Below, piece by piece: positions 42,380 to 50,682 of a stretch of 64,000 nt of DNA. Source of the stretch: [Clostridium] symbiosum (lineage in GTDB: Bacteria; Bacillota; Clostridia; Lachnospirales; Lachnospiraceae); contig JAETSN010000029.1 in NCBI GenBank assembly GCA_021769625.1, positions 32,438 to 96,437 on the forward strand, written 5' to 3'. Below the pieces are notes generated by a model. That model worked only from the letters and a program-made list of their open reading frames with translations. It did not search any database and had not been told where the DNA came from. Position 1 is the first letter of the stretch. Each line of letters starts with the position of its first letter. A program made the position numbers and the translations under genes.

Positions 42380-43933
42380 TTATTTTGCCCGCATTCTTAC
42401 AATCTCTGTTTTCAGTCCCGCGACTGCCCAGCTTACGAATACTACGAGCGCGCCGATTCCGCCGCCGAGCAGCATTCGCCTGATCAGTTCCCCAAGTCCT
42501 CCCACCGACGTATATTGCGCAGGGATCGATACCCTGTACGCATCGGCATAAAGTTCCGACTCGTAATACTCTTCCGCTGTTTTCTGTACCAGCTCCGTCC
42601 AACCCTGCATTGTGGCAAGCAGATTCTCCAACAGGGCATCCGCGTAGGCATAATCCTCTTCTTTCCCCGCGCCTCCGTCACTGTTCAGAGAGGCGATCAT
42701 CCCGTAGGTTTCGTTCAGATCCGTATTTTTTTCACTGATCTGCCTGTTCAGCTCCAGCTTCTGCTCCAGCAGCTGGTCATAATATTCGCTTGTCTGTGTT
42801 GTCTCTGTCACAGATTCCTGATTGCTCATAACGATCACAGGATCTTTTTCATATTCCGTGATCATCCTTTCCACATTAGATAACTGATTCTGCAGCTCCT
42901 GTATCTCAAAATTATACTGTCTCACCTGATAATTCAGATAATCCACCTGTGTTCCGGCATCTTTTGTCAGATTATTGGACTGAATAAAAGAGTTATAGTT
43001 GTTCAGATCCAGACGTCGCAGAGCCTGAATGGAACTGGACAGGTCGCTGAACGTAAGACCGGTGGAATTCGCCCTGAAGTCCGGCGCCTGCTCCACTTTT
43101 GCATCCACATACACCTGCATCGTGTCGATCTGGTTCCCGATGATCTCAGAGGCCTGCATATAATCATAATTCTCCACCGCGAGCACATCCATCGTCACAC
43201 CCAGAATGGATGTATCGGCATAACTGTCCATGAAATACTCCCTGTACGCCGCAAGGATCGCATCCAGCAGTTCCCTTGTCTCATCCCCGGACATCCCCTT
43301 GCAGCGGGTCAGCGTCACGGTATACTGGGAGGGAAAATAGTTCAGTTCCTCAATATTGGCATAGTATTCCGGTGAAGATTCCGCCACGGTATTGATCACG
43401 GCTATCTGTTGTTTTACAGATTCCGGGATGATCCCTGTCAGTTTCAGGTTTGCCCGTATCGCTTCCACATTTTTTCCTTCCCAGCCCAGATCCTCCAGCG
43501 CCGCATTAATGACCGGCGTGGACTTCACTTTATTTACCTGAAAAAGTCCTCCGTTTGGGTCCAGTCCTTCGTCGATCCCGTCAAAATTAAAAGTGATCAC
43601 TGCCGATGCATAACTTCCTGTCCCAAAAAGCCCCTTAAGCCCAACGCTCAGGGCAGCAATAAAAAAGCCGATACTTACGGCAAACACAAGAAAATAGGCA
43701 AAAAATCTCCAGCTCTTTCCCATATTTCCCGCCACGTTGACCAGGTCCAGCGCTTCCCCTTCCCCCGGTTCATTCACCTGCAGGATGATCTTTTGAAGAG
43801 GCATATCACTATCCGCATCTTCCTCTTCTCCCAAATCTTCCAGTTCTATTGCCTCCATCTCCGTTTCGTCCCACTCCAGATCAAACGTATCCGTTTCCGT
43901 TCCCTCAGGACTGTTGCTTTTTTGTGTTTCCAT
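42380..43933 (-). CDS. Wzz/polysaccharide co-polymerase-like chain-length protein
   Basis: 517 residues. An acidic cytosolic N-terminus (residues 1-75) leads to a membrane helix (FFAYFLVFAVSIGFFIAALS), a long extracytoplasmic region with coiled coil (about 300-400), and a C-terminal helix (LLGGGIGALVVFVSWAVAGL), the PCP topology. It should set polymer length with Wzy. No BY-kinase is fused or adjacent. Its start overlaps the SH3 gene end by 29 bp. Confidence 0.85.
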   Translation of the reverse strand: METQKSNSPEGTETDTFDLEWDETEMEAIELEDLGEEEDADSDMPLQKIILQVNEPGEGEALDLVNVAGNMGKSWRFFAYFLVFAVSIGFFIAALSVGLKGLFGTGSYASAVITFNFDGIDEGLDPNGGLFQVNKVKSTPVINAALEDLGWEGKNVEAIRANLKLTGIIPESVKQQIAVINTVAESSPEYYANIEELNYFPSQYTVTLTRCKGMSGDETRELLDAILAAYREYFMDSYADTSILGVTMDVLAVENYDYMQASEIIGNQIDTMQVYVDAKVEQAPDFRANSTGLTFSDLSSSIQALRRLDLNNYNSFIQSNNLTKDAGTQVDYLNYQVRQYNFEIQELQNQLSNVERMITEYEKDPVIVMSNQESVTETTQTSEYYDQLLEQKLELNRQISEKNTDLNETYGMIASLNSDGGAGKEEDYAYADALLENLLATMQGWTELVQKTAEEYYESELYADAYRVSIPAQYTSVGGLGELIRRMLLGGGIGALVVFVSWAVAGLKTEIVRMRAK

Positions 43934-44819
43934 TCTTTTTTGCTTTTCCTTTTTTCTTTCTGTGCCTTTTCTTTTTATTTGCAGCCTTTTTGGTTCTGTC
44001 CTGCTTTAAAAGTTCTGCATGGCTTATTTCTACAACTTTACTTCCTTTTAATTCTTTCCTTATCTTTTTATAGCTGACCAGTGCTGCCACGGCAGAGCCG
44101 GCCATTGCCACAATAAAACATAGAAATGCTGTATTGATTCTCCCGGTGTTTTTCCCGCTTTTATCAATCGCTTTTTCTTTACTTTCCTTCGTCTGATCGA
44201 TCCTGCCTTCTGTTTTCAGGCCGCTGCTGCCAAGCGCATAAGTCTTATCCCTGTTATTATTTCCCGGATACGTGACAGGCTGTTCAGCCGAAGTTCCTTC
44301 TTCCACCGGTGCTTCTCCTTCCGGTGTATCATCCCCGGTCTGCGTTTCCTCCGTCCTGTCAGTTCCTGTTTCCGTCCCGCCTGCGCCATCCTGCCCCGCA
44401 TTCTCCGCTCCCGCCTGCGCATCTCCGTCAGCCTCCTGACCGGTAATTCCCTCTTCCGGTACAGCACCCTGTTCCGGTGCATCTTCTCCGTGATCCGTGC
44501 CTTCTCTAAATTCCGCATCCCCCCGGATATATCCCTGTATTCCAAAAGCGGATACGCTGTACCATGTACTGCCGTCCTCGGCGGTCATGCTCCCTGACAG
44601 TTCAAAACTGCTGCCCCTTACCAGATTTCCCACCACATTGCTTTCCGTACTCATCTGTTCATAAATCACCGCGCTCTCGGACTCCAGTGACGCCGGTTCT
44701 GCCAACGCCGTCATTTCTCCTGTCCAAAACAAAGTGCAGGCCAAAACGGCAGCAAATATCCATATCTTTTTCGAAAAACATCCTCCTGTTTTAAGAACCG
44801 TTCCTCTTTCACATATCAT
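43905..44819 (-). CDS. Secreted SH3b-domain protein with C-terminal membrane anchor
   Basis: 304 residues: signal-type helix (IWIFAAVLACTLFWTGEMTALA), a bacterial SH3 domain at about 45-105 (MSTESNVVGNLVRGSSFELS, GSTWYSVSAFGIQGYIRG), a long low-complexity Glu/Gly/Ala/Thr linker (105-200), then a membrane helix (AFLCFIVAMAGSAVAALVSY) and a strongly basic tail (KKAANKKKRHRKKKGKAKK). SH3b domains often bind peptidoglycan, so a wall-tethering part in the polymer export machine is inferred. Between the LCP and Wzz-like genes. Confidence 0.82.
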   Translation of the reverse strand: MICERGTVLKTGGCFSKKIWIFAAVLACTLFWTGEMTALAEPASLESESAVIYEQMSTESNVVGNLVRGSSFELSGSMTAEDGSTWYSVSAFGIQGYIRGDAEFREGTDHGEDAPEQGAVPEEGITGQEADGDAQAGAENAGQDGAGGTETGTDRTEETQTGDDTPEGEAPVEEGTSAEQPVTYPGNNNRDKTYALGSSGLKTEGRIDQTKESKEKAIDKSGKNTGRINTAFLCFIVAMAGSAVAALVSYKKIRKELKGSKVVEISHAELLKQDRTKKAANKKKRHRKKKGKAKKNGNTKKQQS

Positions 44820-44824
44820 AAGTA

Positions 44825-46018
44825 CTACTCTTCTCCTGTCACTACCTCTTCATAGAATACTTCCAGCATAATCTCTTTTATGCTTTCTTCATCCAGATAG
44901 TAATCGTCATAAAAGGGTTCCGCTTCCGTCTTCCGGTTCCGTTCTTCTTCAGGTATCTCCACCACTCTGTCTTCTCCCTGCAATAAATAAAAAGAACCGT
45001 CTCCGAATCTGTAATCCACAGACTCCGCCGCCAGATAGACGACCTCCTCCAGCGTAACATCTGTATTCATATAGGAAGAAACCGCGCCGTACATATCCTT
45101 TACCAGCATAGGGTTTTCCTTTACTTTTCCCCTCACTTTATCGATCAGCGCAACAAGATACTGCTTCTGTCTCTGCAGCCTCAGCGTAGGACTGCCGATC
45201 TGTCCGAAATTGCGCCCCCGCACATAGGAAAGCGCCATATCTCCATCCAGATGCAGTGTTTCACCCTCCACAAATTTCTGTCTGCTTGTCTCAAAGGTCT
45301 CCAGCACCTCCACATCTACGCCGCCCGCCATATCATTGATGATGCCCACTGCGTCATAGCCCACGGCAAATGCCCCATGAACAGGAAGTCCGTACAGCAA
45401 TGTCTCCACGGATTCCTCCACTTTATCCAATCCGGGCTGCCCGCCTCCCGCAAACGCATACTGCAGGCAGATCTGGTCAAACACTGTATCGATCTTGTGG
45501 TTTTCCTCATCGTATATATCCACATTCACCATCGAATTTCTGGGTATCCCTATGATGCTCACGCTTTTTTTGGAGGGATTCAGCGAAACCATAAAGATAG
45601 CGTCGGTCTGCCCGGCCTCCCAATTATCAAAATCTGTCTCTTCCCCGATATCTCCGGGCCTGTCTATCCCCAGAAACAGCAGATTGACACATTCTTCATC
45701 ATAGGCATATATCTTATCTCCGATGACAACCCAGTTATCTTCCCACTGAAGAGCCGTAAGCCCCGCTTTTTCCCTGGCGATCTGCTCCCTCTCCGCATCG
45801 GTAAGGAGCCTTCCTTCCGGCGTCTTCCCTTCTGCGGACTGTTTCAGTTTTGCCTGTCCCGATTTATACACCAGAATAAAGGCGAGCCCCAGAAGCGTGA
45901 TAAATATCACAATTCCGGAAAAAATCCCAAACGCGATGTGTAAGCCTTTCCGCTTCTTTTTTTTCTTTGCCTTCTCTTTTTCCCTGTACTTTTTATTCAT
46001 GCGGTGCTGCTTTTCCAT
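44825..46018 (-). CDS. LytR-CpsA-Psr (LCP) family glycopolymer transferase
   Basis: 398 residues. Basic cytosolic head (KKYREKEKAKKKKKRKGLH), one membrane helix (IAFGIFSGIVIFITLLGLAF), then the extracellular LCP domain: LLFLGIDRPG, AIFMVSLNPSKKSVSIIGIPR with the phosphate-binding Arg, and LSYVRGRNFGQIGSPTLRLQ RQ-type motif. LCP enzymes attach polymers from the lipid carrier to peptidoglycan. ATG at 46018 follows AAAGGATTTG; an upstream ATG at 46126 would put a strong hairpin inside the coding region. Confidence 0.9.
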   Translation of the reverse strand: MEKQHRMNKKYREKEKAKKKKKRKGLHIAFGIFSGIVIFITLLGLAFILVYKSGQAKLKQSAEGKTPEGRLLTDAEREQIAREKAGLTALQWEDNWVVIGDKIYAYDEECVNLLFLGIDRPGDIGEETDFDNWEAGQTDAIFMVSLNPSKKSVSIIGIPRNSMVNVDIYDEENHKIDTVFDQICLQYAFAGGGQPGLDKVEESVETLLYGLPVHGAFAVGYDAVGIINDMAGGVDVEVLETFETSRQKFVEGETLHLDGDMALSYVRGRNFGQIGSPTLRLQRQKQYLVALIDKVRGKVKENPMLVKDMYGAVSSYMNTDVTLEEVVYLAAESVDYRFGDGSFYLLQGEDRVVEIPEEERNRKTEAEPFYDDYYLDEESIKEIMLEVFYEEVVTGEE

Positions 46019-46046
46019 ATTTTTCAAATCCTTTACCCAAGCCGAC

Positions 46047-46086
46047 TTAAGTCCGGCAGAGAAATCCGTTTCCCTGCCGGACTTAA
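46047..46086 (-). promoter_or_regulatory. Strong hairpin just upstream of the LCP gene
   Basis: Perfect 13-bp arms TTAAGTCCGGCAG/CTGCCGGACTTAA with a 14-nt loop, 29 bp before the LCP start. No T-run follows, so it is more likely an mRNA processing or stability structure between the secreted-protein gene and the LCP gene than a terminator. Confidence 0.65.
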
Positions 46087-46137
46087 ACCGGGGAATCTTT
46101 GGGGACAAGACTCCCTGATTTAACATAAGCGCAAATC

Positions 46138-46776
46138 TTACTTTGCCATAATAACGGAAACCGTAACCGTTACGGGTGTCCCGTTAAATTCGCCCATTAC
46201 ATTTAAGGTTGCCGGATCGACAACACCTTCCACGATCTCCACGCTGCCGTCCGCATTTACAGCGGTCAGGATAACAAACGCGTACTGTGTCACACCCTTT
46301 ACGGTGCCGACGGAAGCTATCGTTTTTCCGTTCAGGCCGGGCGCCGTAGATTTCACACTGAAACCGCCCGTATATACCATCTTAATATTTCCGCCCAAAG
46401 CATTGATCGTTGCTATAAACCGTTCACTTGCAGGCGTTGTAAGCACTGAAGAAACTGCCTGGCCCGGATTTCCGGTAGCCGCAAAGTTTGCCGCCACTGC
46501 TGTCACAGTATTGTTCACCTGCGCGGAATACTTTGTCAGATTCACTCTGGATACTGTTCCGTCAGCCGCCGCAACTGCCACATTCACAGAATCTGTATTG
46601 ACATCACCTTTTGTCGCTTCACTTACAGCGCTGCCGGATGATGATTTAGATGACGAACTGTGTGAAGAACTGCTGCTGGAGCTTCCTGATGTGCTGGAGC
46701 TTGCTGCCAGTACCGTTGCACTTGCCGTGACACATAATGCAGCTGCCAGAATTACTGCCATAATTCTTTTTTTCAT
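46138..46776 (-). CDS. Secreted Ser-rich protein heading the polysaccharide locus, unknown function
   Basis: 212 residues. Signal peptide MKKRIMAVILAAALCVTASA with AxA-type cleavage, a poly-Ser/His/Lys stretch (about residues 28-50), then a globular part rich in Val/Thr/Ala (VNVAVAAADGTVSRVNLTKY; STAPGLNGKTIASVGTVKGV). No Cys, no anchor. Ribosome site AAGAAGGAGGACACAGAGA. It is the first gene of the locus after the XRE regulator gap. I do not recognise a family. Confidence 0.75.
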   Translation of the reverse strand: MKKRIMAVILAAALCVTASATVLAASSSTSGSSSSSSSHSSSSKSSSGSAVSEATKGDVNTDSVNVAVAAADGTVSRVNLTKYSAQVNNTVTAVAANFAATGNPGQAVSSVLTTPASERFIATINALGGNIKMVYTGGFSVKSTAPGLNGKTIASVGTVKGVTQYAFVILTAVNADGSVEIVEGVVDPATLNVMGEFNGTPVTVTVSVIMAK

Positions 46777-46882
46777 TCTCTGTGTCCTCCTTCTTATAAG
46801 TCCCATATTCCTTTCACAAATCAAGACAGTTCCCCAAACTCTGTCCCAATCAGGCTTATTATAATTTATTCTTCTCAAAAAT

Positions 46883-47037
46883 ACAAGTATAACTTGTTAA
46901 AAAATCTGTTTTTTCCTGTTTTAAGCCTTAAATAGCAAAAGAATACAATTTATATGAATAAAAACAAGTTATTCTTATTACTCTTATAAGTACATCTTCT
47001 TCATCATATAAATATAACTTTTACAATATAGTTATCA
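46883..47037. promoter_or_regulatory. Regulatory gap with candidate operators
   Basis: The AT-rich gap between the secreted-protein gene and the XRE gene holds the palindrome ACAAGT-ATA-ACTTGT (46883-46897), a related AACAAGTTAT site (46963-46972) facing ATAACTTGTT (46889-46898), and a weaker ATAACT/AGTTAT pair near 47015-47036. The repeated ACAAGT half site suggests binding by the XRE protein at 47064. Confidence 0.5.
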
Positions 47038-47063
47038 AACAAACATTTCACAGGAGAATTTAT

Positions 47064-47390
47064 ATGGTTAATCGAATACGGGAATTGCGGGAAGAAAAGC
47101 AGATGACGCAGATACGTCTCTCCATAGAACTGGAAGTTTCTCAGGAAGCTGTCAGCGCCTACGAAAACGGAAAGCACTATCCGAGTGTTTCAACCCTGCT
47201 GAAGCTTTCCGATATCTTTCATGCCAGCTGTGACTATATTCTCGGTCTCTCCGACACCAGATATATTTCCAGTATGGGACAGACCCCTGAAGATGAGATG
47301 ATTCTTTTAGACAAATGGAGAGCATTAGATGAAAAAAGAAAGGCCGTACTGCTCGCCTATGCTGACGGGCTGCTGGCCTTTCAGAAATGA
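47064..47390 (+). CDS. XRE-family HTH regulator beside the polysaccharide locus
   Basis: 108 residues. HTH at about residues 4-58 (IRELREEKQMTQIRLSIELEVSQEAVSAYENGKHYPSVSTL), then the common FHASCDYILGLSD extension and a helical tail (DKWRALDEKRKAVLLAYADG). Ribosome site CACAGGAGAAT. Divergent from the secreted-protein gene that heads the polysaccharide locus, with ACAAGT palindromes between, so control of that locus is inferred. Confidence 0.9.
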   Translation: MVNRIRELREEKQMTQIRLSIELEVSQEAVSAYENGKHYPSVSTLLKLSDIFHASCDYILGLSDTRYISSMGQTPEDEMILLDKWRALDEKRKAVLLAYADGLLAFQK

Positions 47391-47401
47391 GTTATGCCGG
47401 A

Positions 47402-48337
47402 TCATCCCTTCGCCCAGGGCACCCGTCCCATCAGCTCAAACAGTTCGCTTCCCTCCTCCGGAGCTTCCCCCGCATCCGCGCATGTCCCGTGCTCATCCAC
47501 TGTGAGCAGCCTGTTTTTCTGCTTTCCGGGGCCCTTTTGTATCAGGTAATATATCCCCTCATCCGTCTGCGGGTTATAACAGCAAAATGCACAGAGGCAT
47601 ACCCCTTTGACCGCCCCGCCTTCGGCGAGCCCGATCCGCGCCATATGCAGTGTATCACTGATATTTAAGATGATAACGCCGAAATCTTCCTGCCTGTACG
47701 GGAAAGGCGCTTTATCTCCCTTTTCCTTTTTATATGCTTCCTGATAACAGGAGAGCACAAAGCTTTCCTTTTCCCTTCCGATCTTTCCCATGAATCCCTG
47801 CTTATCTTTATAAAAGTCCCCGGAAAGCCCGTCTCTGGCGATCTTATCCTCCATGAGAATCTGTGTATTTTTTTTATTCAGCATCTCAAGCGCCGCCTTG
47901 TGAAGCACCAGATTATCCGTAAAAGGATTCAGCACGATGCCCGTCAGTTTCAGCTCTTCTCTTGCCGCCATCTGGGAACATGCCTTAAAAGGAAGAAACA
48001 TCATTGCGGGATATTTCTGCCCTGCCGGGATCTGCGACTGATTCGTAAACACCGCAAATAACTGATCCCCCTTGTCATTTTTCAGGATGATCGGACGGGG
48101 CTGTGTCTGGCCCGTCAGTTTCACAGGCACTTTTCCGCCCTGGCTCTTTTCGATCAGACTCTGTACCTTCTGCATATCCGTTTCCTTCGGAAGCAGCGCC
48201 GGCTGCATCACGGTTGCCTTTTCGAGCAGCATCATGATCTTCACCAGATTTTCATTGCTCTGATCTCCTTTAAACGCTCTTATCGCATCCTCCAGCGCTT
48301 CATTATGAAGCACCGGCTCTTTTCCCTGTTCTGCCAT
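47402..48337 (-). CDS. SseB-family protein
   Basis: 311 residues with an SseB N-terminal-type domain (LVKIMMLLEKATVMQPALLP, DQLFAVFTNQSQIPAG, LKLTGIVLNPFTDNLVLHK at about 40-150). This domain is widespread in enhanced-serine-sensitivity-type proteins of uncertain role. The C-terminal half (ICDTLHMAR-like ISDTLHMARIGLAEGGAVKG, CLCAFCCYNPQTDEGIYYLI) resembles stretches in other Lachnospiraceae SseB proteins. Cytosolic. Convergent with the XRE gene. Confidence 0.8.
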   Translation of the reverse strand: MAEQGKEPVLHNEALEDAIRAFKGDQSNENLVKIMMLLEKATVMQPALLPKETDMQKVQSLIEKSQGGKVPVKLTGQTQPRPIILKNDKGDQLFAVFTNQSQIPAGQKYPAMMFLPFKACSQMAAREELKLTGIVLNPFTDNLVLHKAALEMLNKKNTQILMEDKIARDGLSGDFYKDKQGFMGKIGREKESFVLSCYQEAYKKEKGDKAPFPYRQEDFGVIILNISDTLHMARIGLAEGGAVKGVCLCAFCCYNPQTDEGIYYLIQKGPGKQKNRLLTVDEHGTCADAGEAPEEGSELFELMGRVPWAKG

Positions 48338-48456
48338 ATTGACTTTTCCGCCTTTCTTTTACCTTAACCCTGCCTGCCCATATCATAGACATTTTTTCAG
48401 GATCGTGAAATCTTCATTTCACACATTACATTTTAAACTAACACGATAATTTTCAT

Positions 48457-49095
48457 TTATCGTTTATCAAGCAGGGACGATATTTTATGCGCCACCAGAT
48501 CAAGCGCCACATCGTTCATCCCGCTGTTGATGACCATATCCGCATACATCTTGGTCGGCTCCACATAAAGATAGTGCATCGGCTTCACCGTCGTCAGATA
48601 CTGGTCAATGATATTTTCAATATCCCTGCCCCTCTCCTTTACGTCCCTCAGCACCCTGCGCAGGATACGCTCGTCCGCATCCGCGTCCACAAAGATCTTG
48701 ATATCCGTCATATTTCTGAGCCGCTCATCCGCAAGCACCAAAATGCCCTCGAGTAAAATAATATTGCTGGGGGCAACCTCCACCACTTCGCCGGAACGAT
48801 TGTGCTGGGTATAGTCATAAACGGGACACTGTATGGTTTTCCCCTCTTTCAGCATGTTCAGATGTTCCAAAAGAAGTTCCGTCTCAAAAGCTTCCGGATG
48901 ATCGTAATTGATCTTTTTTCGTTCCTCAAAAGGAATATCGTCATGGGCCCGGTAATAATTATCATAATACAATACCGTCACATGATCTCCGAACAGCTTT
49001 TTCAGCCTGTTTGTGAACGTGGATTTCCCGGAACCGGTTCCCCCCGCCACACCTATGATGATAGGAAATCTGTTATCAAACCCTGTTTCTGCCAT
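48457..49095 (-). CDS. udk: Uridine kinase
   Basis: Phosphorylates uridine and cytidine in pyrimidine salvage. 212 residues. Walker A GVAGGTGSGKSTFTNRL at about 14-30; YYDNYYRAHDDIPFEERKKI and NYDHPEAFE substrate segments; ILLEGILVLADERLR (Walker B region); DADADERILRRVLRDVKERG lid. Ribosome site AGGAAACAGGT. Single gene between the SseB-like gene and tRNA-Pro. Confidence 0.96.
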   Translation of the reverse strand: MAETGFDNRFPIIIGVAGGTGSGKSTFTNRLKKLFGDHVTVLYYDNYYRAHDDIPFEERKKINYDHPEAFETELLLEHLNMLKEGKTIQCPVYDYTQHNRSGEVVEVAPSNIILLEGILVLADERLRNMTDIKIFVDADADERILRRVLRDVKERGRDIENIIDQYLTTVKPMHYLYVEPTKMYADMVINSGMNDVALDLVAHKISSLLDKR

Positions 49096-49144
49096 ACCTG
49101 TTTCCTCCTTTGTATCCCCACTTTTAAATTTTTTATTTTTCCTG

Positions 49145-49173
49145 TTGCATTTCTTTTCTATTTATGATATATT
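49145..49173 (+). promoter_or_regulatory. Candidate tRNA-Pro promoter
   Basis: TTGCAT (49145-49150), 17 bp, TATATT (49168-49173), about 44 bp upstream of the tRNA. Confidence 0.55.
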
Positions 49174-49216
49174 ATTTTCGTTGCAAAAACAATATATAAC
49201 TCAATAATTTGCAGAT

Positions 49217-49291
49217 CGGGGTGTGGCTCAGTTTGGCTAGAGCGCTACCTTAGGGAGGTAGAGGCCGCAAGTTCGAATCTTGTCACTCCGA
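49217..49291 (+). tRNA. tRNA-Pro (anticodon AGG)
   Basis: Acceptor CGGGGTG pairs with CACTCCG; D arm GGCTCAGTTTGG; anticodon stem CTACC/GGTAG with loop TTAGGGA, giving anticodon AGG followed by G37; T arm AAGTTCGAATCTT; discriminator A. C1-G72 and G37 agree with proline tRNAs. No encoded CCA. Confidence 0.9.
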
Positions 49292-49293
49292 TG

Positions 49294-49323
49294 AAAAAAC
49301 ACCGCAGGTTTGCGGTGTTTTTT
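49294..49323 (+). terminator. Terminator after tRNA-Pro
   Basis: AAAAAACACCGCA/TGCGGTGTTTTTT perfect stem with GGTT loop directly after the tRNA. Confidence 0.92.
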
Positions 49324-49399
49324 GGTTCTGATCTCTTATCTCATTTGTTCTTAATCATGCCTCACATGGTCACTGACGTTTCAGAGCAAAATCTTTTCT

Positions 49400-49636
49400 T
49401 CAGGCACGGATTCCTTGCGATCTTATTAAAATTGAAGTCAATGAAACGCCGATATTTATCGACTGCGGAGAAAATCTTGAAAGGATTTCCTGTCCGTCAT
49501 TATCTGCGTCTGCCAGTTCCCATAAGTGGAATCCTTCCGACACTATGCTTCTGTCGATCCTCAGATCGATATAATAGCCTCTGACGCCCCTGATCTCCAT
49601 GGGCATCCATCTTTCTTCTGCTGCATCATACCGCAT
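49400..49636 (-). pseudogene. LPD28-like mobile-element protein remnant
   Basis: 78 codons. MEIRGVRGYYIDLRIDRSIV and SEGFHLWELADADNDGQEIL match my recollection of the LPD28 domain from conjugative elements of Clostridia. After that point the expected C-terminus is not seen and the frame runs out in unrelated residues, so it looks truncated or frameshifted. Ribosome site AGAGAGGAC is present. Lies next to tRNA-Pro, a typical integration target, with no other element genes. Confidence 0.6.
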
Positions 49637-49669
49637 GCTTTTTGTCCTCTCTTTCTTTAAATTTGAGCA

Positions 49670-49701
49670 TAAAAATACAGCTATAGGTTTCCCCATAGCT
49701 G
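49670..49701 (-). terminator. Terminator of the RelE/ParE module
   Basis: Minus-strand stem CAGCTAT/ATAGCTG with a 10-nt loop, followed by TATTTTTAT. Confidence 0.75.
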
Positions 49702-49731
49702 CAAAATGTTTTGATAGATATTATAGTTTTA

Positions 49732-50088
49732 TCATTCATTCCAATAATCAAGTGTTTCCTGTGAGGTTGTATGTATCCCTAAAAATTTTGCCGCAACATC
49801 TTCCCTTTCATCATACATCTCCACTACATATACAACATCATCCGCAATAAAGTAGAAAAAGTAATTCTTTTCCGTATAGAGAATATAATACTTTTCAAAT
49901 TTCTTTTCAACATCATAAATCACTCTGATTGGAATACCAGCCTCTGGAAACAGTTCCAGATTGCTAACAGCTGACATCACTTTTGCCATCCTCTCTTTTC
50001 CTTTTTTTGTTCCTCCTATCTCTGTTAACCTAATCTGGAGCTCAGCCAGCTTTTTCTGAACTGCTTTAGAAAAATTAATAGATGCCAT
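49732..50088 (-). CDS. RelE/ParE-family type II toxin
   Basis: 118 residues. N-terminal INFSKAVQKKLAELQIRLTE, basic middle, then IRVIYDVEKKFEKYYILYTE and FYFIADDVVYVVEMYDERED, the usual beta-hairpin pair of the RelE/ParE fold. It follows the antitoxin gene by 3 bp. Whether it cuts mRNA (RelE) or poisons gyrase (ParE) cannot be told. A C-terminal extension of about 15 residues (GIHTTSQETLDYWNE) is somewhat unusual. Confidence 0.85.
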   Translation of the reverse strand: MASINFSKAVQKKLAELQIRLTEIGGTKKGKERMAKVMSAVSNLELFPEAGIPIRVIYDVEKKFEKYYILYTEKNYFFYFIADDVVYVVEMYDEREDVAAKFLGIHTTSQETLDYWNE

Positions 50089-50091
50089 TTT

Positions 50092-50310
50092 CTATACCCC
50101 CAGTGATTTTCTCATGTCGCTAAAAGAGATCGTTCCTTCTTCACGGATAGACTTTTCAGCCGCAGTCAAGTCTTTTTTAATCTGTGCCCAGGCCTTTTCC
50201 TGCTGCTTTTTTGCCACTAATTCAGAAATCCTGTTTACATATGTTTCAACCATCGCATACTCCTCCTGCGGGAGCATTTCAATTTTTTGGGTGAGTTCCA
50301 ACGTTGACAT
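50092..50310 (-). CDS. Antitoxin of the RelE/ParE module
   Basis: 72 residues starting MSTLELTQKIEMLPQEEYAM after AAAGGGGTTAAAAGAC. Helical, charged, with a DNA-binding or dimerisation start and a C-terminal toxin-binding helix (TAAEKSIREEGTISFSDMRK). Antitoxin first, toxin second and 3-bp spacing is the standard order for co-translated type II modules. An upstream ATG at 50364 is less likely. I cannot name the antitoxin family. Confidence 0.8.
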   Translation of the reverse strand: MSTLELTQKIEMLPQEEYAMVETYVNRISELVAKKQQEKAWAQIKKDLTAAEKSIREEGTISFSDMRKSLGV

Positions 50311-50364
50311 GTCTTTTAACCCCTTTCTTTCTTCATAATCTATAATAACATTCTCATCGATCAT

Positions 50365-50682
50365 TGTTGTTTCTCAGCAACCTTTTCCATGAATTCTTCA
50401 CCTAAACCGAAAATCTAAACTCTGAAAAATTACATTATTATTATAACAGGAAATCCGGTAAATTACACTATTCTTTTTATTGTCTAAGAGAGCATCATGT
50501 GTTTCCAAAGTTTCTTTCTGCAGCCCAAAATCCCTTTTATCAATTTTGTTGTTTATTTGGCGCTTCTTCCTCAATCCACATTTTTAACCCGGCACAGCCC
50601 GTTGATGATAAAGCAGCAGCCACTGTGGAAAATATTCTCGGTACTGGCGTGCGTATTATTAAGGCACATATATGACTTCCGT
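50365..50682. other. Gap between toxin module and larE
   Basis: No convincing gene. A plus-strand stretch ending about 50674 reads FNPAQPVDDKAAATVENILG and GVRIIKAHI then stop; it looks protein-like but has no start and could be the 3' relic of a lost gene. AT-rich left half, more balanced right half. Confidence 0.4.

Noticed and set aside
49732..50310. RelE/ParE module as a novel system
   Set aside because: Order, spacing and toxin fold match ordinary type II modules.
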